Of a stretch of 32,417 bases of DNA, positions 1 through 8,066 are shown piece by piece. A program made the translations under genes and the position numbers. Every line of letters starts with the position of its first letter. The stretch's first letter is position 1. A model generated the notes under the pieces. That model was given only the letters and a program-made list of their open reading frames with translations. It searched no databases and was not told the DNA's origin. Source of the stretch: Oscillospiraceae bacterium (GTDB lineage Bacteria > Bacillota > Clostridia > Oscillospirales > CAG-272); NCBI GenBank assembly GCA_015063585.1, contig SVTW01000023.1:1-32417 (forward strand), in the 5' to 3' direction.

Positions 1-560
1 GGAATCTGTTTTACGATTGGCTGATGAGCGACACGGCAGGCGCATACGGAAGCCGCGGAAACGGCTCTGCCATGCGTGTATCTCCCGTTGCATGGGCGGC
101 ACGATCGCTGGAGGAGGCGGTGCGGCTTGCGAGATGGAGCGCGGAGATCACGCACGATCACCCCGATGGGATCCGCGGTGCCGAGGCGGTCGCGGCGGCG
201 ATCCTGTTGGCGCGTGAGGGCGCCGATAAGGAGACGATCCGCAACTATATCGAGACGCATTATTACGACCTGCGTTTTACGCTTGATGCGATCCGCCCCA
301 CCTACCGTGCCGACCTGACCTGCGAGGGGAGCGTGCCACAGGCAATCGTTTGCTTTTTGGAGGCGGAGAGCTATGAGGACGCCATTCGAAACGCGATCTC
401 GCTCGGCGGTGACGGAGACACGCAGGCGGCGATCGCGGGGTCGATCGCCGAGGCATATTTTGGGATCCCCGAGGACTTGCAGGAACGCGTGTTTGACTAT
501 CTGGACGAGCCGCTGACCGAATATTATTGGAGTTATGCCGATGAGTTGTACGGAAACTAA
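1..560 (+). CDS. ADP-ribosylglycohydrolase family protein, 5'-truncated by the window edge
   Basis: Members of this family (DraG/ARH fold, binuclear Mg) remove ADP-ribose from proteins or small molecules. The reading frame is open from base 3 and runs off the left edge, so only the C-terminal half or so is present. Seen: a GNGSAMR block, a THDHPDGIRGAEA helix, and near the end GGDGDTQAAIAGSIAEAYFG, which is the metal-binding signature of the family (acidic residues of GGDGDT). Methionines inside this stretch are not starts, because conserved sequence (LMSDTAGAYGSRGNGS) precedes them in frame. The last 20 bases overlap the next gene, which suggests coupled translation. The substrate cannot be read from sequence: many bacterial members of this length are uncharacterised. 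Confidence 0.9.
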   Translation, partial: NLFYDWLMSDTAGAYGSRGNGSAMRVSPVAWAARSLEEAVRLARWSAEITHDHPDGIRGAEAVAAAILLAREGADKETIRNYIETHYYDLRFTLDAIRPTYRADLTCEGSVPQAIVCFLEAESYEDAIRNAISLGGDGDTQAAIAGSIAEAYFGIPEDLQERVFDYLDEPLTEYYWSYADELYGN

Positions 561-1626
561 AGATTTATTTGTGGTGTCGGATATTCACGGGCACGCGAGC
601 GAGCTGTTCGCGGCACTTGACGCGGCGGGCTTTGACAGCCGGAATCCGCGCCATCTGCTCATTTCCTGCGGCGACCATTTTGATCGCGGCACCGAGAGTC
701 GGGCGGTCTACCGATATCTGCGCACCCTGCAAAACAAGGTTCTTCTGCGCGGCAATCACGAAAATATTCTCGCGGATATCATCGCGCGCGGATATCTGCG
801 TCCGGTCGATCTGCGCAATGGCATTGAGCGCACCGTTACGGCGTTTTTCGGGCGCAATTGCCTCGATTGCGACGGGCGTCTTTATGCCGACCCCGCGGAT
901 ACCGAGGAGATTCTGCAATTTATTGATTCCACGTACGACTATTTTGAGACCGCGCATTACCGCTTCGTGCACGGCTGGGTCCCCTTGCTGCAGGACGAGG
1001 AGGGTTATTTTTCCCCGCACGACGGCTGGCAGGCGGCAACGCGTGAGGAGTGGAGACGGGCAACCTGGACGAAATGGCACGAGGCATACCGCGAGGGCGG
1101 CTTGCTGCCGCAGGACAAGATCCTTGTTTGCGGACACCGCACCGTTTTGTATGGAACGCTCTTTGACAGCACGCGCGAGACCTATGATTTCTCGCCCTTT
1201 TACGGAAACGGCATGATCGCCATTGACGCGCAAACGGTGACAAGCCGACAGGTCAACGTCTTGGTCCTGCCAAACGAGCCGATGCTTCCTTCCGCCACGC
1301 ACCGCATGAAGCTCGCGCAAGAGCCCTTTGACGCGATCGTCAAGGGGACAAAGCGGGTGGAGATGCGGCTGTGGGACGAAAAAAGACGTGCGGTCAAGCC
1401 CCATGATCGGATCTGTTTTTCGTGCGGGCAGCAGACCTGCGAGGTCAAGGTGCTCGGTGTGCATGCATATCCCGATTTTTCGGCTCTTACCGACGAATTT
1501 GATCCCGACGAGCTCGGGTTTCCCCACCTCACGCGCGAGGCGATTTGCGCGTACGTCAGACAGTTTTATTCCGAGGAGCAGATCGCGCAACACGGCGCGG
1601 TTGCCCTGCGGATCAAGCCGATCTGA
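541..1626 (+). CDS. Calcineurin-like metallophosphoesterase fused to a C-terminal ASCH domain
   Basis: The N-terminal ~235 residues are a PPP/Ap4A-hydrolase-like phosphoesterase with the full metal set: DIHGH (D14, H16), GDHFDRG (D45, D48, R49), GNHE (N72, H73), then FVHG and VCGHRT histidines. The last ~110 residues form an ASCH domain (EPFDAIVKGTKRVEMRLWDEKR ... FYSEEQIAQHGAVAL), a PUA-like fold associated with RNA or modified-nucleoside binding. I chose the ATG at 541 rather than 535 because the GGAG at 529-532 sits 8 bases upstream of 541 but only 2 bases from 535. It overlaps the ADP-ribosylglycohydrolase by 20 bases. Known: each domain separately. Inferred: the fusion acts on a nucleic-acid or nucleotide phosphate ester. 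Protein length is 361 residues. Confidence 0.88.
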   Translation: MSCTETKDLFVVSDIHGHASELFAALDAAGFDSRNPRHLLISCGDHFDRGTESRAVYRYLRTLQNKVLLRGNHENILADIIARGYLRPVDLRNGIERTVTAFFGRNCLDCDGRLYADPADTEEILQFIDSTYDYFETAHYRFVHGWVPLLQDEEGYFSPHDGWQAATREEWRRATWTKWHEAYREGGLLPQDKILVCGHRTVLYGTLFDSTRETYDFSPFYGNGMIAIDAQTVTSRQVNVLVLPNEPMLPSATHRMKLAQEPFDAIVKGTKRVEMRLWDEKRRAVKPHDRICFSCGQQTCEVKVLGVHAYPDFSALTDEFDPDELGFPHLTREAICAYVRQFYSEEQIAQHGAVALRIKPI

Positions 1627-1644
1627 TCGGTGGGCGCGGAGCAC

Positions 1645-1698
1645 AAAAAAGCCCGATCCCCAAAACGCAATGCGGCGTTCGGGGGATCGGGCTTTTTT
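1645..1698. terminator. Bidirectional rho-independent terminator
   Basis: Two perfectly complementary arms, AAAAAAGCCCGATCCCC at the left and GGGGATCGGGCTTTTTT at the right, flank a 20-base loop. The A-run on one side and T-run on the other give a U-tract in either direction. It lies between the convergent phosphoesterase-ASCH gene and the M20 peptidase gene and should end both transcripts. Confidence 0.93.
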
Positions 1699-1741
1699 CG
1701 ATCATGCAACCCGCCAACAGGCGGCGAGCATGACGGAATCT

Positions 1742-3175
1742 TTAACAGGTTTTCATCAGGCGCAGGTAAAAGGCAACCGAACGCTCCAGCGTTTCCAAAC
1801 GAATGCGCTCGTTGTTGCCGTGGATCGTTGCGCGTTCCTCGCTTGAAAGATCCATCGCCGAGAAACGGTAGACCTTATCCGAGATGCGTCCGTAGTGGCG
1901 CGAATCCGAGCATTGCACCATGAGGTAGGGCGAGACGATACAGCCCTTCCAAGTAGACGCCACGGCAGATGCCACCTTTTCCCAGCCCGCGCAATCGGTG
2001 CGCGAGATGCGGCTGGGGTTCATGCCGTGCAGGCAGGTGACCTCCACGTCGGCATCCTTCAGTGTTTTTTGCAGATATGCCAGCGCCGTTTCCATGTTGT
2101 CCTCGGGGTTGAGGCGCATATTGGACACCAGACTTGCCTCGGGCGGGATCACGTTGGAAGCCGCCGAGCCCTGCATCTGGGTAAATGCCACGGTGGTGCG
2201 CATCAGCGCGTTGAGCTCGCCGCCGCTTTTTTTGCAGATCATGTCAAGCAGGGGCAGGAAGATGCGGATATTGGCAAAGAGGACGCGGTAGGCAAAGGAG
2301 GAATGGCGTCCGAGCGTGTCAAACATTTTGGCAACGGGCGCGGAGAGATGCGCGGGGAAGGGGTTGCGGAGCACCTTTGTGCATGCCGCCGAGAGACGGT
2401 CGATCGGTGCGTTCGGCTTGGGTGCCGAGGCGTGTCCGCCGTTGGAGCGAGCCGTATAGCGCACGTCCATCATGCCCTTTTCGGCAATTCCGATCAGTCC
2501 GCAGGGGGCTTTTACGCCCGGGAAGACGTTTTCCACCACCGCGCCGCCCTCATCGAGCACAAAGGCGGGGTCGATCGCGTGTGCTTCGAAATAGTCAACG
2601 ATATGCACAGCGCCCGCTCCGTTGACCTCCTCGCCGCCCGAAAAGGCGAAATAAAGATCGGCATCGGGCGCAAAGCCCTCGGCGATCAGGTGATCGGCGG
2701 CGGTGAGGATCGCGTTGAAGGTCACTTTTGTGTCAAGCGTGCCTCTGCCCCAAATACAGCCGTCACGCAGGACCGCCTCAAAGGGATCGACCTCCCAAGC
2801 CGACGCGTTGACGGGAACCACGTCGTAGTGTGCCATGAGCACGGCGGGCGCGGCATCGGTCTTGCCCTTCCAGCGAAAGAGCAGGGCGCGGTCGGGCAGC
2901 TCGGAGTATTCACAGGCCGCGAAAACGTTGGGGTAGAGGGTGGGGAGGAGCTCCCGGAATTTTTGAAATTCCGCTTCGTCCTCAAGCGAGGCGTCGCGGT
3001 AGGAAACCGTTTTGCAACGCACAAGCGCGCGCAGATTTTCGGCGGCACGGGTGCGGTCAAATTCCACGTCGTTCTCGGTTACGGCAGGCTGCGCCTTGGG
3101 CTTGAAGGCAACGCCGCGCAGGAGAATGACGGCAAGAAAGATCACAACCGCCGCGGGAATGAGAAGCCACCACAT
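1742..3175 (-). CDS. M20 family metallopeptidase with N-terminal membrane anchor
   Basis: A 477-residue zinc-dependent carboxypeptidase/acyl-amino-acid hydrolase of the M20/M25/M40 clan, closest in look to the PM20D1-like group. Residues 1-21 form a hydrophobic anchor. Catalytic features seen: AHYDVVPV (H116, D118), GRGTLDTK (D148), FSGGEEVNG (E182, E183), GGHAS of the dimerisation domain, and a late HGNNERI histidine. It is the last gene of a four-gene operon: the stop of the upstream membrane protein and this ATG are 2 bases apart. Context with two small integral membrane proteins suggests hydrolysis of an imported or membrane-proximal peptide or N-acyl amino acid, but the substrate is inference. 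Confidence 0.9.
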   Translation of the reverse strand: MWWLLIPAAVVIFLAVILLRGVAFKPKAQPAVTENDVEFDRTRAAENLRALVRCKTVSYRDASLEDEAEFQKFRELLPTLYPNVFAACEYSELPDRALLFRWKGKTDAAPAVLMAHYDVVPVNASAWEVDPFEAVLRDGCIWGRGTLDTKVTFNAILTAADHLIAEGFAPDADLYFAFSGGEEVNGAGAVHIVDYFEAHAIDPAFVLDEGGAVVENVFPGVKAPCGLIGIAEKGMMDVRYTARSNGGHASAPKPNAPIDRLSAACTKVLRNPFPAHLSAPVAKMFDTLGRHSSFAYRVLFANIRIFLPLLDMICKKSGGELNALMRTTVAFTQMQGSAASNVIPPEASLVSNMRLNPEDNMETALAYLQKTLKDADVEVTCLHGMNPSRISRTDCAGWEKVASAVASTWKGCIVSPYLMVQCSDSRHYGRISDKVYRFSAMDLSSEERATIHGNNERIRLETLERSVAFYLRLMKTC

Positions 3176-3177
3176 GA

Positions 3178-3846
3178 TCAGATCACTCCTTTTTTATAGA
3201 GGATACGCGCAACGGCAAGCGTGAACAGCACGCCAACGGGAACCATAATTCCAACCGTGGAGGAATCGAGCGCGGGAACGAAGATAAAGAGCACGAGCAT
3301 GAGAAGGATCGGCGCGATCGAGAGCTTGAGGTTTTTGGAAACAAAGACCACCGCAAGACCGCCAAAAAGTGCGGGGAGGATCCTATCAAAAGCGGGTACG
3401 AGGATCTCGGATTCGAGGATCGGGGTAAGCGGAACAATGCAGATCACACCGAGCGCGATGATCAGCGTGGTTACGATGCTGGAAACGGCAATGGCGATCG
3501 TGGAGATCACCTCGCCCTCCTCGCTCGATGCCTTTACGCCTGCCCGCTCCATCGCGTCGATGGCACAGGGGAGCTTGAGGTTGGAGATGTTCCCCGTTAC
3601 AAAAGAGAGATAGGTGCCGCCCGCGCCGAGCATGGGGACATAGGTAAAGATCTCCACAATTCCAACTGCCCAATACATCGGGGCAGTGGCAAGCAGACCC
3701 TTGAACAGAATTTCATAGTTGGGGGACGATTGGAAGAGGATTGAGAGGATCAGGGGGAAGGCAAGCAGAACCACTGCCACGAGAATGCCCCAAACGCGTC
3801 CCGCGCGGTGCACGCTTTCCATATACGATACGGTTTGTTTTTTCAT
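3178..3846 (-). CDS. Multi-pass membrane protein, partner of the DUF5058-like protein
   Basis: 222 residues starting MKKQTVSYMESVH. I rejected a longer in-frame start that would overlap the upstream gene because AAAGGAAG lies about 9 bases before 3846. At least five hydrophobic segments are visible, with a conserved-looking loop, YVPMLGAGGTYLSFVTGN followed by LPCAIDAMERAG, suggestive of a substrate or ion pathway rather than an enzyme. I do not recognise a named family. The next gene upstream is also a small membrane protein of similar size, so the two may form a heteromeric transporter delivering substrate to the M20 peptidase. That role is inferred from operon order only. Confidence 0.75.
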   Translation of the reverse strand: MKKQTVSYMESVHRAGRVWGILVAVVLLAFPLILSILFQSSPNYEILFKGLLATAPMYWAVGIVEIFTYVPMLGAGGTYLSFVTGNISNLKLPCAIDAMERAGVKASSEEGEVISTIAIAVSSIVTTLIIALGVICIVPLTPILESEILVPAFDRILPALFGGLAVVFVSKNLKLSIAPILLMLVLFIFVPALDSSTVGIMVPVGVLFTLAVARILYKKGVI

Positions 3847-3871
3847 AACATTACACTTCCTTTCCGAAAGA

Positions 3872-4609
3872 TCAGGCACCCAGCCACAGGGTGAAGGGGA
3901 TTGCCGATGCCATGCCAACGATCAAGCTCAGCGGGAGAGCGTAATCGGTAAGCCAACGGATCTTGGCTTTGGTTGCAATGATACCGCACACCGCCATCAC
4001 GATTGCCGAAACCACCATCACGCAAACGGGGATCAGCCCCGAGGTGTCGCCCTTTACTACCAAGCCTACGTCACAGAAAACGTAGCCGAGGAACGCGGAG
4101 ATCATGCCGAGAAACATGGCATTGTTGAAGATCTCGCCCCATTTTTTGTCCTTCATGCCAACCTTGGAGAGCCCCGATTGCAGCTTTTTGGTAACGATCG
4201 GAACAAGGATCAGACCCGCCGCGATACCAATGGTCATCACCCATGCCACCGTGATAAAGATCGAGGGATCGGCAATGGTCGTGCCCGCATTCAGCCCTGC
4301 CGCCTCAAGCGCATTTCCGGCGGCAACGGTCTCGTAGGTGATCGAGCCGATGACCGACAGGCGCAGCCACGGAAGCGCCACGCCAAGGCTCTTGGAGAGT
4401 GCCACCACGCCCACAAGCACCGCAACGGCGGGAGCAATGGTGAAAATTGCCGCCGACGAGATCGTTTTGCGCAGGGTGGAGGAGGCGATGCCAAGCTCTT
4501 TCGCGCGTTTCATGGCGCGGAGCAGGAAAAAGACCGACTGTGCCAGCACGAGAGCAATGATCGCACCGACGATGATATAAAGAATTGGATGGTTTACTTG
4601 AAATTTCAT
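3872..4609 (-). CDS. DUF5058-like integral membrane protein
   Basis: 245 residues starting MKFQVNHPILY, with AAAGGAG 8 bases upstream. A longer in-frame start overlapping the PAP2 gene was rejected. Six or seven hydrophobic segments are seen. The motifs QSVFFLLRAMKRAKELG, PWLRLSVIGSITYE and VAWVMTIG match my recollection of the DUF5058 family, a Bacillota membrane family of unknown function often found beside a second small membrane protein and a peptidase. It lies 19 bases after the PAP2 gene and 25 bases before the next membrane protein, so cotranscription is very likely. The family assignment is from memory and needs a profile search. Confidence 0.72.
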   Translation of the reverse strand: MKFQVNHPILYIIVGAIIALVLAQSVFFLLRAMKRAKELGIASSTLRKTISSAAIFTIAPAVAVLVGVVALSKSLGVALPWLRLSVIGSITYETVAAGNALEAAGLNAGTTIADPSIFITVAWVMTIGIAAGLILVPIVTKKLQSGLSKVGMKDKKWGEIFNNAMFLGMISAFLGYVFCDVGLVVKGDTSGLIPVCVMVVSAIVMAVCGIIATKAKIRWLTDYALPLSLIVGMASAIPFTLWLGA

Positions 4610-4628
4610 TCGAAAACTCCTTTCTGAT

Positions 4629-5552
4629 TCAGCGTAGCTTTGCGAAAAAACGGAAGGACAGCGGCCAGAGAACACCGCCTGTGATCACAACGCAGCAGTA
4701 ACGTACGCTCCGCGCGATCAGGTGTCCGCCAAAGAGTGTGTCCAGCGGCGCGCGAAGGACCTCCTTCACGGCAAGCACGAGAACAAGCCCGATCGAGACC
4801 TTGAGGATCTGCGCCCACCATACCGCGTGCGTGTCAAAGCGGATCCATTTGCGCTCCACGGTGTAGAGCAGGATCAGTCCGATCATGCAGCCCAGCAGGG
4901 TGTAAGCGTTTTTCTGCGCCGATTGCAGGTTGTGCACCTGATCCGCGCCGTAGACCTCAGCGGGGAAGGAGTAGCACGAAACGAAGATCAGAAATGCCGT
5001 TACCATAGCGGTCAGAACCAGCATCACGGCATACATCACGCGCGGATTTTGTTCGGCACGACGGAAGATCGGGTATGCAACGAAGATCAGGATCAGCGCG
5101 ATGCCGATCGAAACGCCAACGTCAAGCGGGGTATGTACGCCGAGATAGAGGCGTGAGAGCGGGACCAGCACGCAAAGCGCGATCATGATACCGCGCAGAA
5201 TGCGGTTGCGGTTTTGCACGGCAATTCCGCCGAACAGCCCCACCGAGGTCTGTGTATGTCCGCTTGGGAAGGAGTAGCCCGTTGCGGCTTCCTTTGCTGA
5301 TTCCACAATGGTAAAGTTGGGGTCCTTCACCCACGGGCGCGGAATACGGAACGCCATTTTGAGAAATTGGTTGAGCACCGTGCCGAAAAATCCGACACAG
5401 AACAGGTAATAGCCCTGATGCTTGTTCACGCACCAGAAAAAGATCATGCCAACCGCCATGAAGATCGTTTCCTCGCCGCACACGGTGATCACCGAGAACA
5501 GGAAATCGAGCACGGGGTTGCGCAAGCTTTCCAAAAAATACAGAAATTCCAT
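4629..5552 (-). CDS. PAP2 superfamily lipid phosphatase
   Basis: A 307-residue integral membrane phosphatase. The three PAP2 signature blocks are intact: K65...R69...R72P73 (KMAFRIPRP), P96-S97-G98-H99 (PSGH), and S133-R134...H140...D144 (SRLYLGVHTPLD). Hydrophobic helices surround them, and about five further membrane segments lie C-terminal to the catalytic core, making it longer than a minimal PAP2 protein. Family members dephosphorylate undecaprenyl pyrophosphate or phosphatidic acid at the membrane surface. AAAGGAC precedes the ATG by about 9 bases, and this is the first gene of the operon read from the promoter at 5583-5611. Why a lipid phosphatase leads an M20/DUF5058 operon is not clear. 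Confidence 0.9.
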   Translation of the reverse strand: MEFLYFLESLRNPVLDFLFSVITVCGEETIFMAVGMIFFWCVNKHQGYYLFCVGFFGTVLNQFLKMAFRIPRPWVKDPNFTIVESAKEAATGYSFPSGHTQTSVGLFGGIAVQNRNRILRGIMIALCVLVPLSRLYLGVHTPLDVGVSIGIALILIFVAYPIFRRAEQNPRVMYAVMLVLTAMVTAFLIFVSCYSFPAEVYGADQVHNLQSAQKNAYTLLGCMIGLILLYTVERKWIRFDTHAVWWAQILKVSIGLVLVLAVKEVLRAPLDTLFGGHLIARSVRYCCVVITGGVLWPLSFRFFAKLR

Positions 5553-5582
5553 AGAGAGACAGTCCTTTCTTTCATTTTTTTC

Positions 5583-5611
5583 ATTATATCATGCGATCTT
5601 ATTTTTTGCAA
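5583..5611 (-). promoter_or_regulatory. Sigma-A promoter of the PAP2-M20 operon
   Basis: On the minus strand, TTGCAA (5611-5606) and TATAAT (5588-5583) are separated by 17 bases. This is immediately upstream of the PAP2 ribosome site and back to back with the HAD promoter 70 bases away. Confidence 0.8.
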
Positions 5612-5680
5612 TCTTTTTTTGCGTGTTTTCGAATTTTTTCTCAGCGTCTGCACAAAAAAACGGACATGCGCAGCAAAAAG

Positions 5681-5709
5681 TTGACAAAACGCTGTAAACG
5701 TGCTATAAT
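5681..5709 (+). promoter_or_regulatory. Sigma-A promoter of the HAD hydrolase gene
   Basis: Exact consensus TTGACA at 5681-5686 and TATAAT at 5704-5709 with a 17-base spacer. AAGGAG at 5725-5730 follows, 9 bases before the ATG. Confidence 0.92.
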
Positions 5710-5739
5710 AGGGGAAAATAACCCAAGGAGCAAGCATGC

Positions 5740-6384
5740 ATGCAAAACACAAAGCAAGAGGCCTACGTATTCGATCTGGACGGAACCCTGGTGGATTCCA
5801 TGCCCTATTTTACAAGTGCCATGCTGAGCATTCCCGACGAGGCGGGTATGACGTACGGTGACGATCTGATCAAGATCCTCACGCCGCTCGGCTACACCAA
5901 ATCCGCCGAATATTACGTCAACGTCATGGGAATTCGTGACAGCGTAGAGCATATTGTGGAGCGGATCCGTGAAAAATTGGTGTATGAATATTCCAACAAC
6001 ATTGTGCTCAAGGCGGGTGTGGGTGAATATCTGCGCCGCTTGCATGCCACGGGCGCGCGCTTGTTTGTGCTGACCGCAAGTCCGCATATCGTCACCGACG
6101 TATGCCTGCAAAAAAACGGCGTGTACGATCTCTTTGAAACGGTGTGGTCGGTGGAGGATTTCGGGCTTTCCAAGTCCGACACGCGCATCTTTTTTGAGGT
6201 GGCGAACCGAATCGGCTGTAAGATGTGTGACGTGCATTATTTTGACGACAGCCTGATCGCGCTTGAAAATGCGGGCAAGGCGGGATATAATACCTACGGC
6301 GTTTATGATTCTCACACCGAGGACGAGATCGCGCGCATGAAAACCCTCGCGCGGCATTACGTGCCAACGTTCGAGGTGCTTTGA
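5740..6384 (+). CDS. HAD-superfamily hydrolase, beta-phosphoglucomutase/phosphatase-like
   Basis: A 214-residue cytoplasmic HAD phosphatase. Motif I is FDLDGTLVDS (nucleophile D12, acid/base D14), motif II is VLTAS, motif III lies in the region of GLSKSD, and motif IV is YFDDS. The segment between motifs I and II is a small helical cap typical of subfamily I enzymes. It is monocistronic, with a consensus promoter and its own terminator. An out-of-frame ATG at 5736 exists, but the AAGGAG spacing favours 5740. The substrate is probably a sugar or nucleotide phosphate and cannot be narrowed from sequence. Confidence 0.9.
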   Translation: MQNTKQEAYVFDLDGTLVDSMPYFTSAMLSIPDEAGMTYGDDLIKILTPLGYTKSAEYYVNVMGIRDSVEHIVERIREKLVYEYSNNIVLKAGVGEYLRRLHATGARLFVLTASPHIVTDVCLQKNGVYDLFETVWSVEDFGLSKSDTRIFFEVANRIGCKMCDVHYFDDSLIALENAGKAGYNTYGVYDSHTEDEIARMKTLARHYVPTFEVL

Positions 6385-6439
6385 GCGCAAAATGACCGAT
6401 GGAAACCCTACGCGAGTCGCTGTTCGCGTATCCTATTTT

Positions 6440-6477
6440 GGAGTCCAAGGCGCGCGAGGCGCGCCGGACTCCTTTTT
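6440..6477 (+). terminator. Rho-independent terminator after the HAD gene
   Basis: Outer stem GGAGTCC (6440-6446) pairs with GGACTCC (6466-6472). Inner stem GGCGCGC/GCGCGCC has a 3-base loop and a 2-base bulge. TTTTT follows at 6473-6477. A weaker 7-bp hairpin (TACGCGA/TCGCGTA, 6409-6430) lies just upstream. Confidence 0.88.
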
Positions 6478-6485
6478 GATCGTTC

Positions 6486-6524
6486 AAAAATGAGAATTTC
6501 TCAAAAAATGAGCTTAAAAATGAG
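6486..6524. promoter_or_regulatory. Candidate operator: palindrome and AAAAATGAG direct repeats
   Basis: TGAGAATTTCTCA at 6491-6503 is a perfect 6-bp inverted repeat around one central base. AAAAATGAG occurs three times (6486, 6504, 6516) just before the -35 box of the rpiR operon. This position suits autoregulation by the RpiR protein encoded downstream, but no consensus is available to confirm it. Confidence 0.5.
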
Positions 6525-6532
6525 TTTTACTA

Positions 6533-6561
6533 TTGACAAGGCTTGGAAAAGATGCTATACT
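6533..6561 (+). promoter_or_regulatory. Sigma-A promoter of the rpiR-eda-dehydrogenase operon
   Basis: TTGACA at 6533-6538 and TATACT at 6556-6561 with a 17-base spacer, about 20 bases before the rpiR start codon. Confidence 0.88.
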
Positions 6562-6583
6562 GTAGGCAAAAGAGGTGATGGAA

Positions 6584-7387
6584 ATGCTGTTACATACGAT
6601 ACGCGAGCAAATGGAGAGCCGTCCGAAAACCTGGAAACGGATCGCGGCTTTTATCTTGGCAAATCCCGCCGAGGCAATGACGCTCAAGCTCCGGGATTTT
6701 AGCGAGCAGGTTGCGGTCAGCGAGGGGAGCGTGGTCAATTTCGCGCGGTCACTCGGCTACGAGGGCTACGTGGAGCTCAAAGTTGCCATCGCGCAGGACG
6801 TGGGCGGCTTTTCCAAGCGCTACCACGGGGAACCGGCAACGGGCGGCGTATTTGCGCGGATCGCGGAGTCGGCAAAAAGCGCGCTCGACGAAACGGCGGC
6901 ACTTCCGCAGCTTGGCGCGGTGGAGCAGCTTGCCGCGCGTCTTGCCAATTTGCGGGGCCGTGTGCTTGTTTGCGGCCGCTCGACCTCGGGGAGCCTTGCC
7001 GAGATCTTTGCGGGCTATCTGATGCGCCTGCGGGTCCCTGCCTTCACCTGCTCCGATCCCGCCGTCGGTGCGGCATCGCTTGGTGAGGGGGATCTTTTGG
7101 TGGCAATCAGCTATTCGGGAAAGACCGATGCGATTTACGATGCCGTCAAGATCGCCGCGGAGCGCGGTGCGGATACGGCATGCGTAACGGCGTTTCCGCT
7201 CTCGCAGATCGCAAAAGCCTGCGCGCTTTGCGTTCCGTTTACCTCGCTGGAATCACGGGAGGGCGATTTTCCGCTCGTAGCACGCTTGGTTCAGCTTGCC
7301 GTGCTGGACGCGATCTGTTCCGCCGTGTCTCTGCGCCAAGAGGGGCGCGACCCTATAAAAGAAACGAAAAAAGACCAACACATATAA
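6584..7387 (+). CDS. MurR/RpiR family transcriptional regulator
   Basis: A 267-residue sugar-phosphate-responsive regulator. The N-terminal ~75 residues are a helix-turn-helix domain (SEQVAVSEGSVVNFARSLGYEGYVELK, conserved in RpiR proteins). The C-terminal half is a SIS domain (VLVCGRSTSGSLAEIFAGYLMRL ... GDLLVAISYSGKTDAIYDAVKIA) that binds phosphorylated sugars. Earlier starts exist at 6575 (GTG) and 6578 (ATG). I chose 6584 because AGGTGAT at 6573-6579 is the ribosome site itself and would be inside the coding region otherwise. First gene of an operon with KDPG aldolase and an iron-type dehydrogenase, so the ligand is probably a sugar acid phosphate such as KDPG. Confidence 0.9.
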   Translation: MLLHTIREQMESRPKTWKRIAAFILANPAEAMTLKLRDFSEQVAVSEGSVVNFARSLGYEGYVELKVAIAQDVGGFSKRYHGEPATGGVFARIAESAKSALDETAALPQLGAVEQLAARLANLRGRVLVCGRSTSGSLAEIFAGYLMRLRVPAFTCSDPAVGAASLGEGDLLVAISYSGKTDAIYDAVKIAAERGADTACVTAFPLSQIAKACALCVPFTSLESREGDFPLVARLVQLAVLDAICSAVSLRQEGRDPIKETKKDQHI

Positions 7388-7399
7388 AGGAGATAAGAG

Positions 7400-8065
7400 A
7401 TGGAAGCAAAAGAAATCATGTCTGTGATCGAGCACGAGCGGATCGTTGTGATCCTGCGCGGCTATGGCTACGAGGCTTTGGAGAATACCGTTGCGGCGAT
7501 CCGTCGCGGCGGGATCCGTTGCTGTGAGGTAACCTTTGACAGCCTTGGGAAGATCAGCGACGCGCAAACTGCCGCGCACATCGAGCGGCTCGGGAAAGCT
7601 TTTCCCGATATGCTCATCGGCGCGGGAACCGTGCTGACCGAGGAGCAGGTGGAGCTGACGCACCGCGCGGGCGGTAAATTTATCATCTCGCCCGACACCA
7701 ACCCCGACGTGATCCGCAAAACCAAGGAGCTGGGGCTGGTATCGATCCCCGGGGCACTGACTCCGAGTGAGATCATGCTGGCGCATCGGAGCGGAGCCGA
7801 TTTCGTGAAGCTTTTCCCGAGCGGCGAAATGAAGCCGGGTTACATCAAGGCGGTCATGGCACCGCTTTCGCACATCAAGCTCATGGCGGTTGGCGGCGTG
7901 GACACCTCCAATATCGCCGAGGTTTTGCGAATGGGTGTTTGCGGGGTCGGTATCGCAACGGGAATTGCGAACAAGGCACTTGTCAATGCCGGAAAATTTG
8001 ATGAAATTACCGCGCTTGCCGAGCAGTACGTGTCGGCAATTGCGGCATGTCGGGAGGGTGTGTAA
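7400..8065 (+). CDS. eda: KDPG/KHG aldolase (2-dehydro-3-deoxy-phosphogluconate aldolase)
   Basis: A 221-residue class I aldolase that splits 2-keto-3-deoxy-6-phosphogluconate to pyruvate and glyceraldehyde 3-phosphate (and related 4-hydroxy-2-oxoglutarate). Seen: VVILRG (R20), CCEVTF (catalytic base E43), LIGAGTVL, and the Schiff-base lysine in DFVKLFPS (K137), followed by the GGV phosphate-binding turn. AAAGGAG lies 8 bases before the ATG. It is 12 bases after rpiR and 1 base before the dehydrogenase. Length matches the family norm (about 210-220). Relaxed variants acting on KDPGal or KHG cannot be excluded. Confidence 0.92.
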   Translation: MEAKEIMSVIEHERIVVILRGYGYEALENTVAAIRRGGIRCCEVTFDSLGKISDAQTAAHIERLGKAFPDMLIGAGTVLTEEQVELTHRAGGKFIISPDTNPDVIRKTKELGLVSIPGALTPSEIMLAHRSGADFVKLFPSGEMKPGYIKAVMAPLSHIKLMAVGGVDTSNIAEVLRMGVCGVGIATGIANKALVNAGKFDEITALAEQYVSAIAACREGV

Positions 8066-8066
8066 G

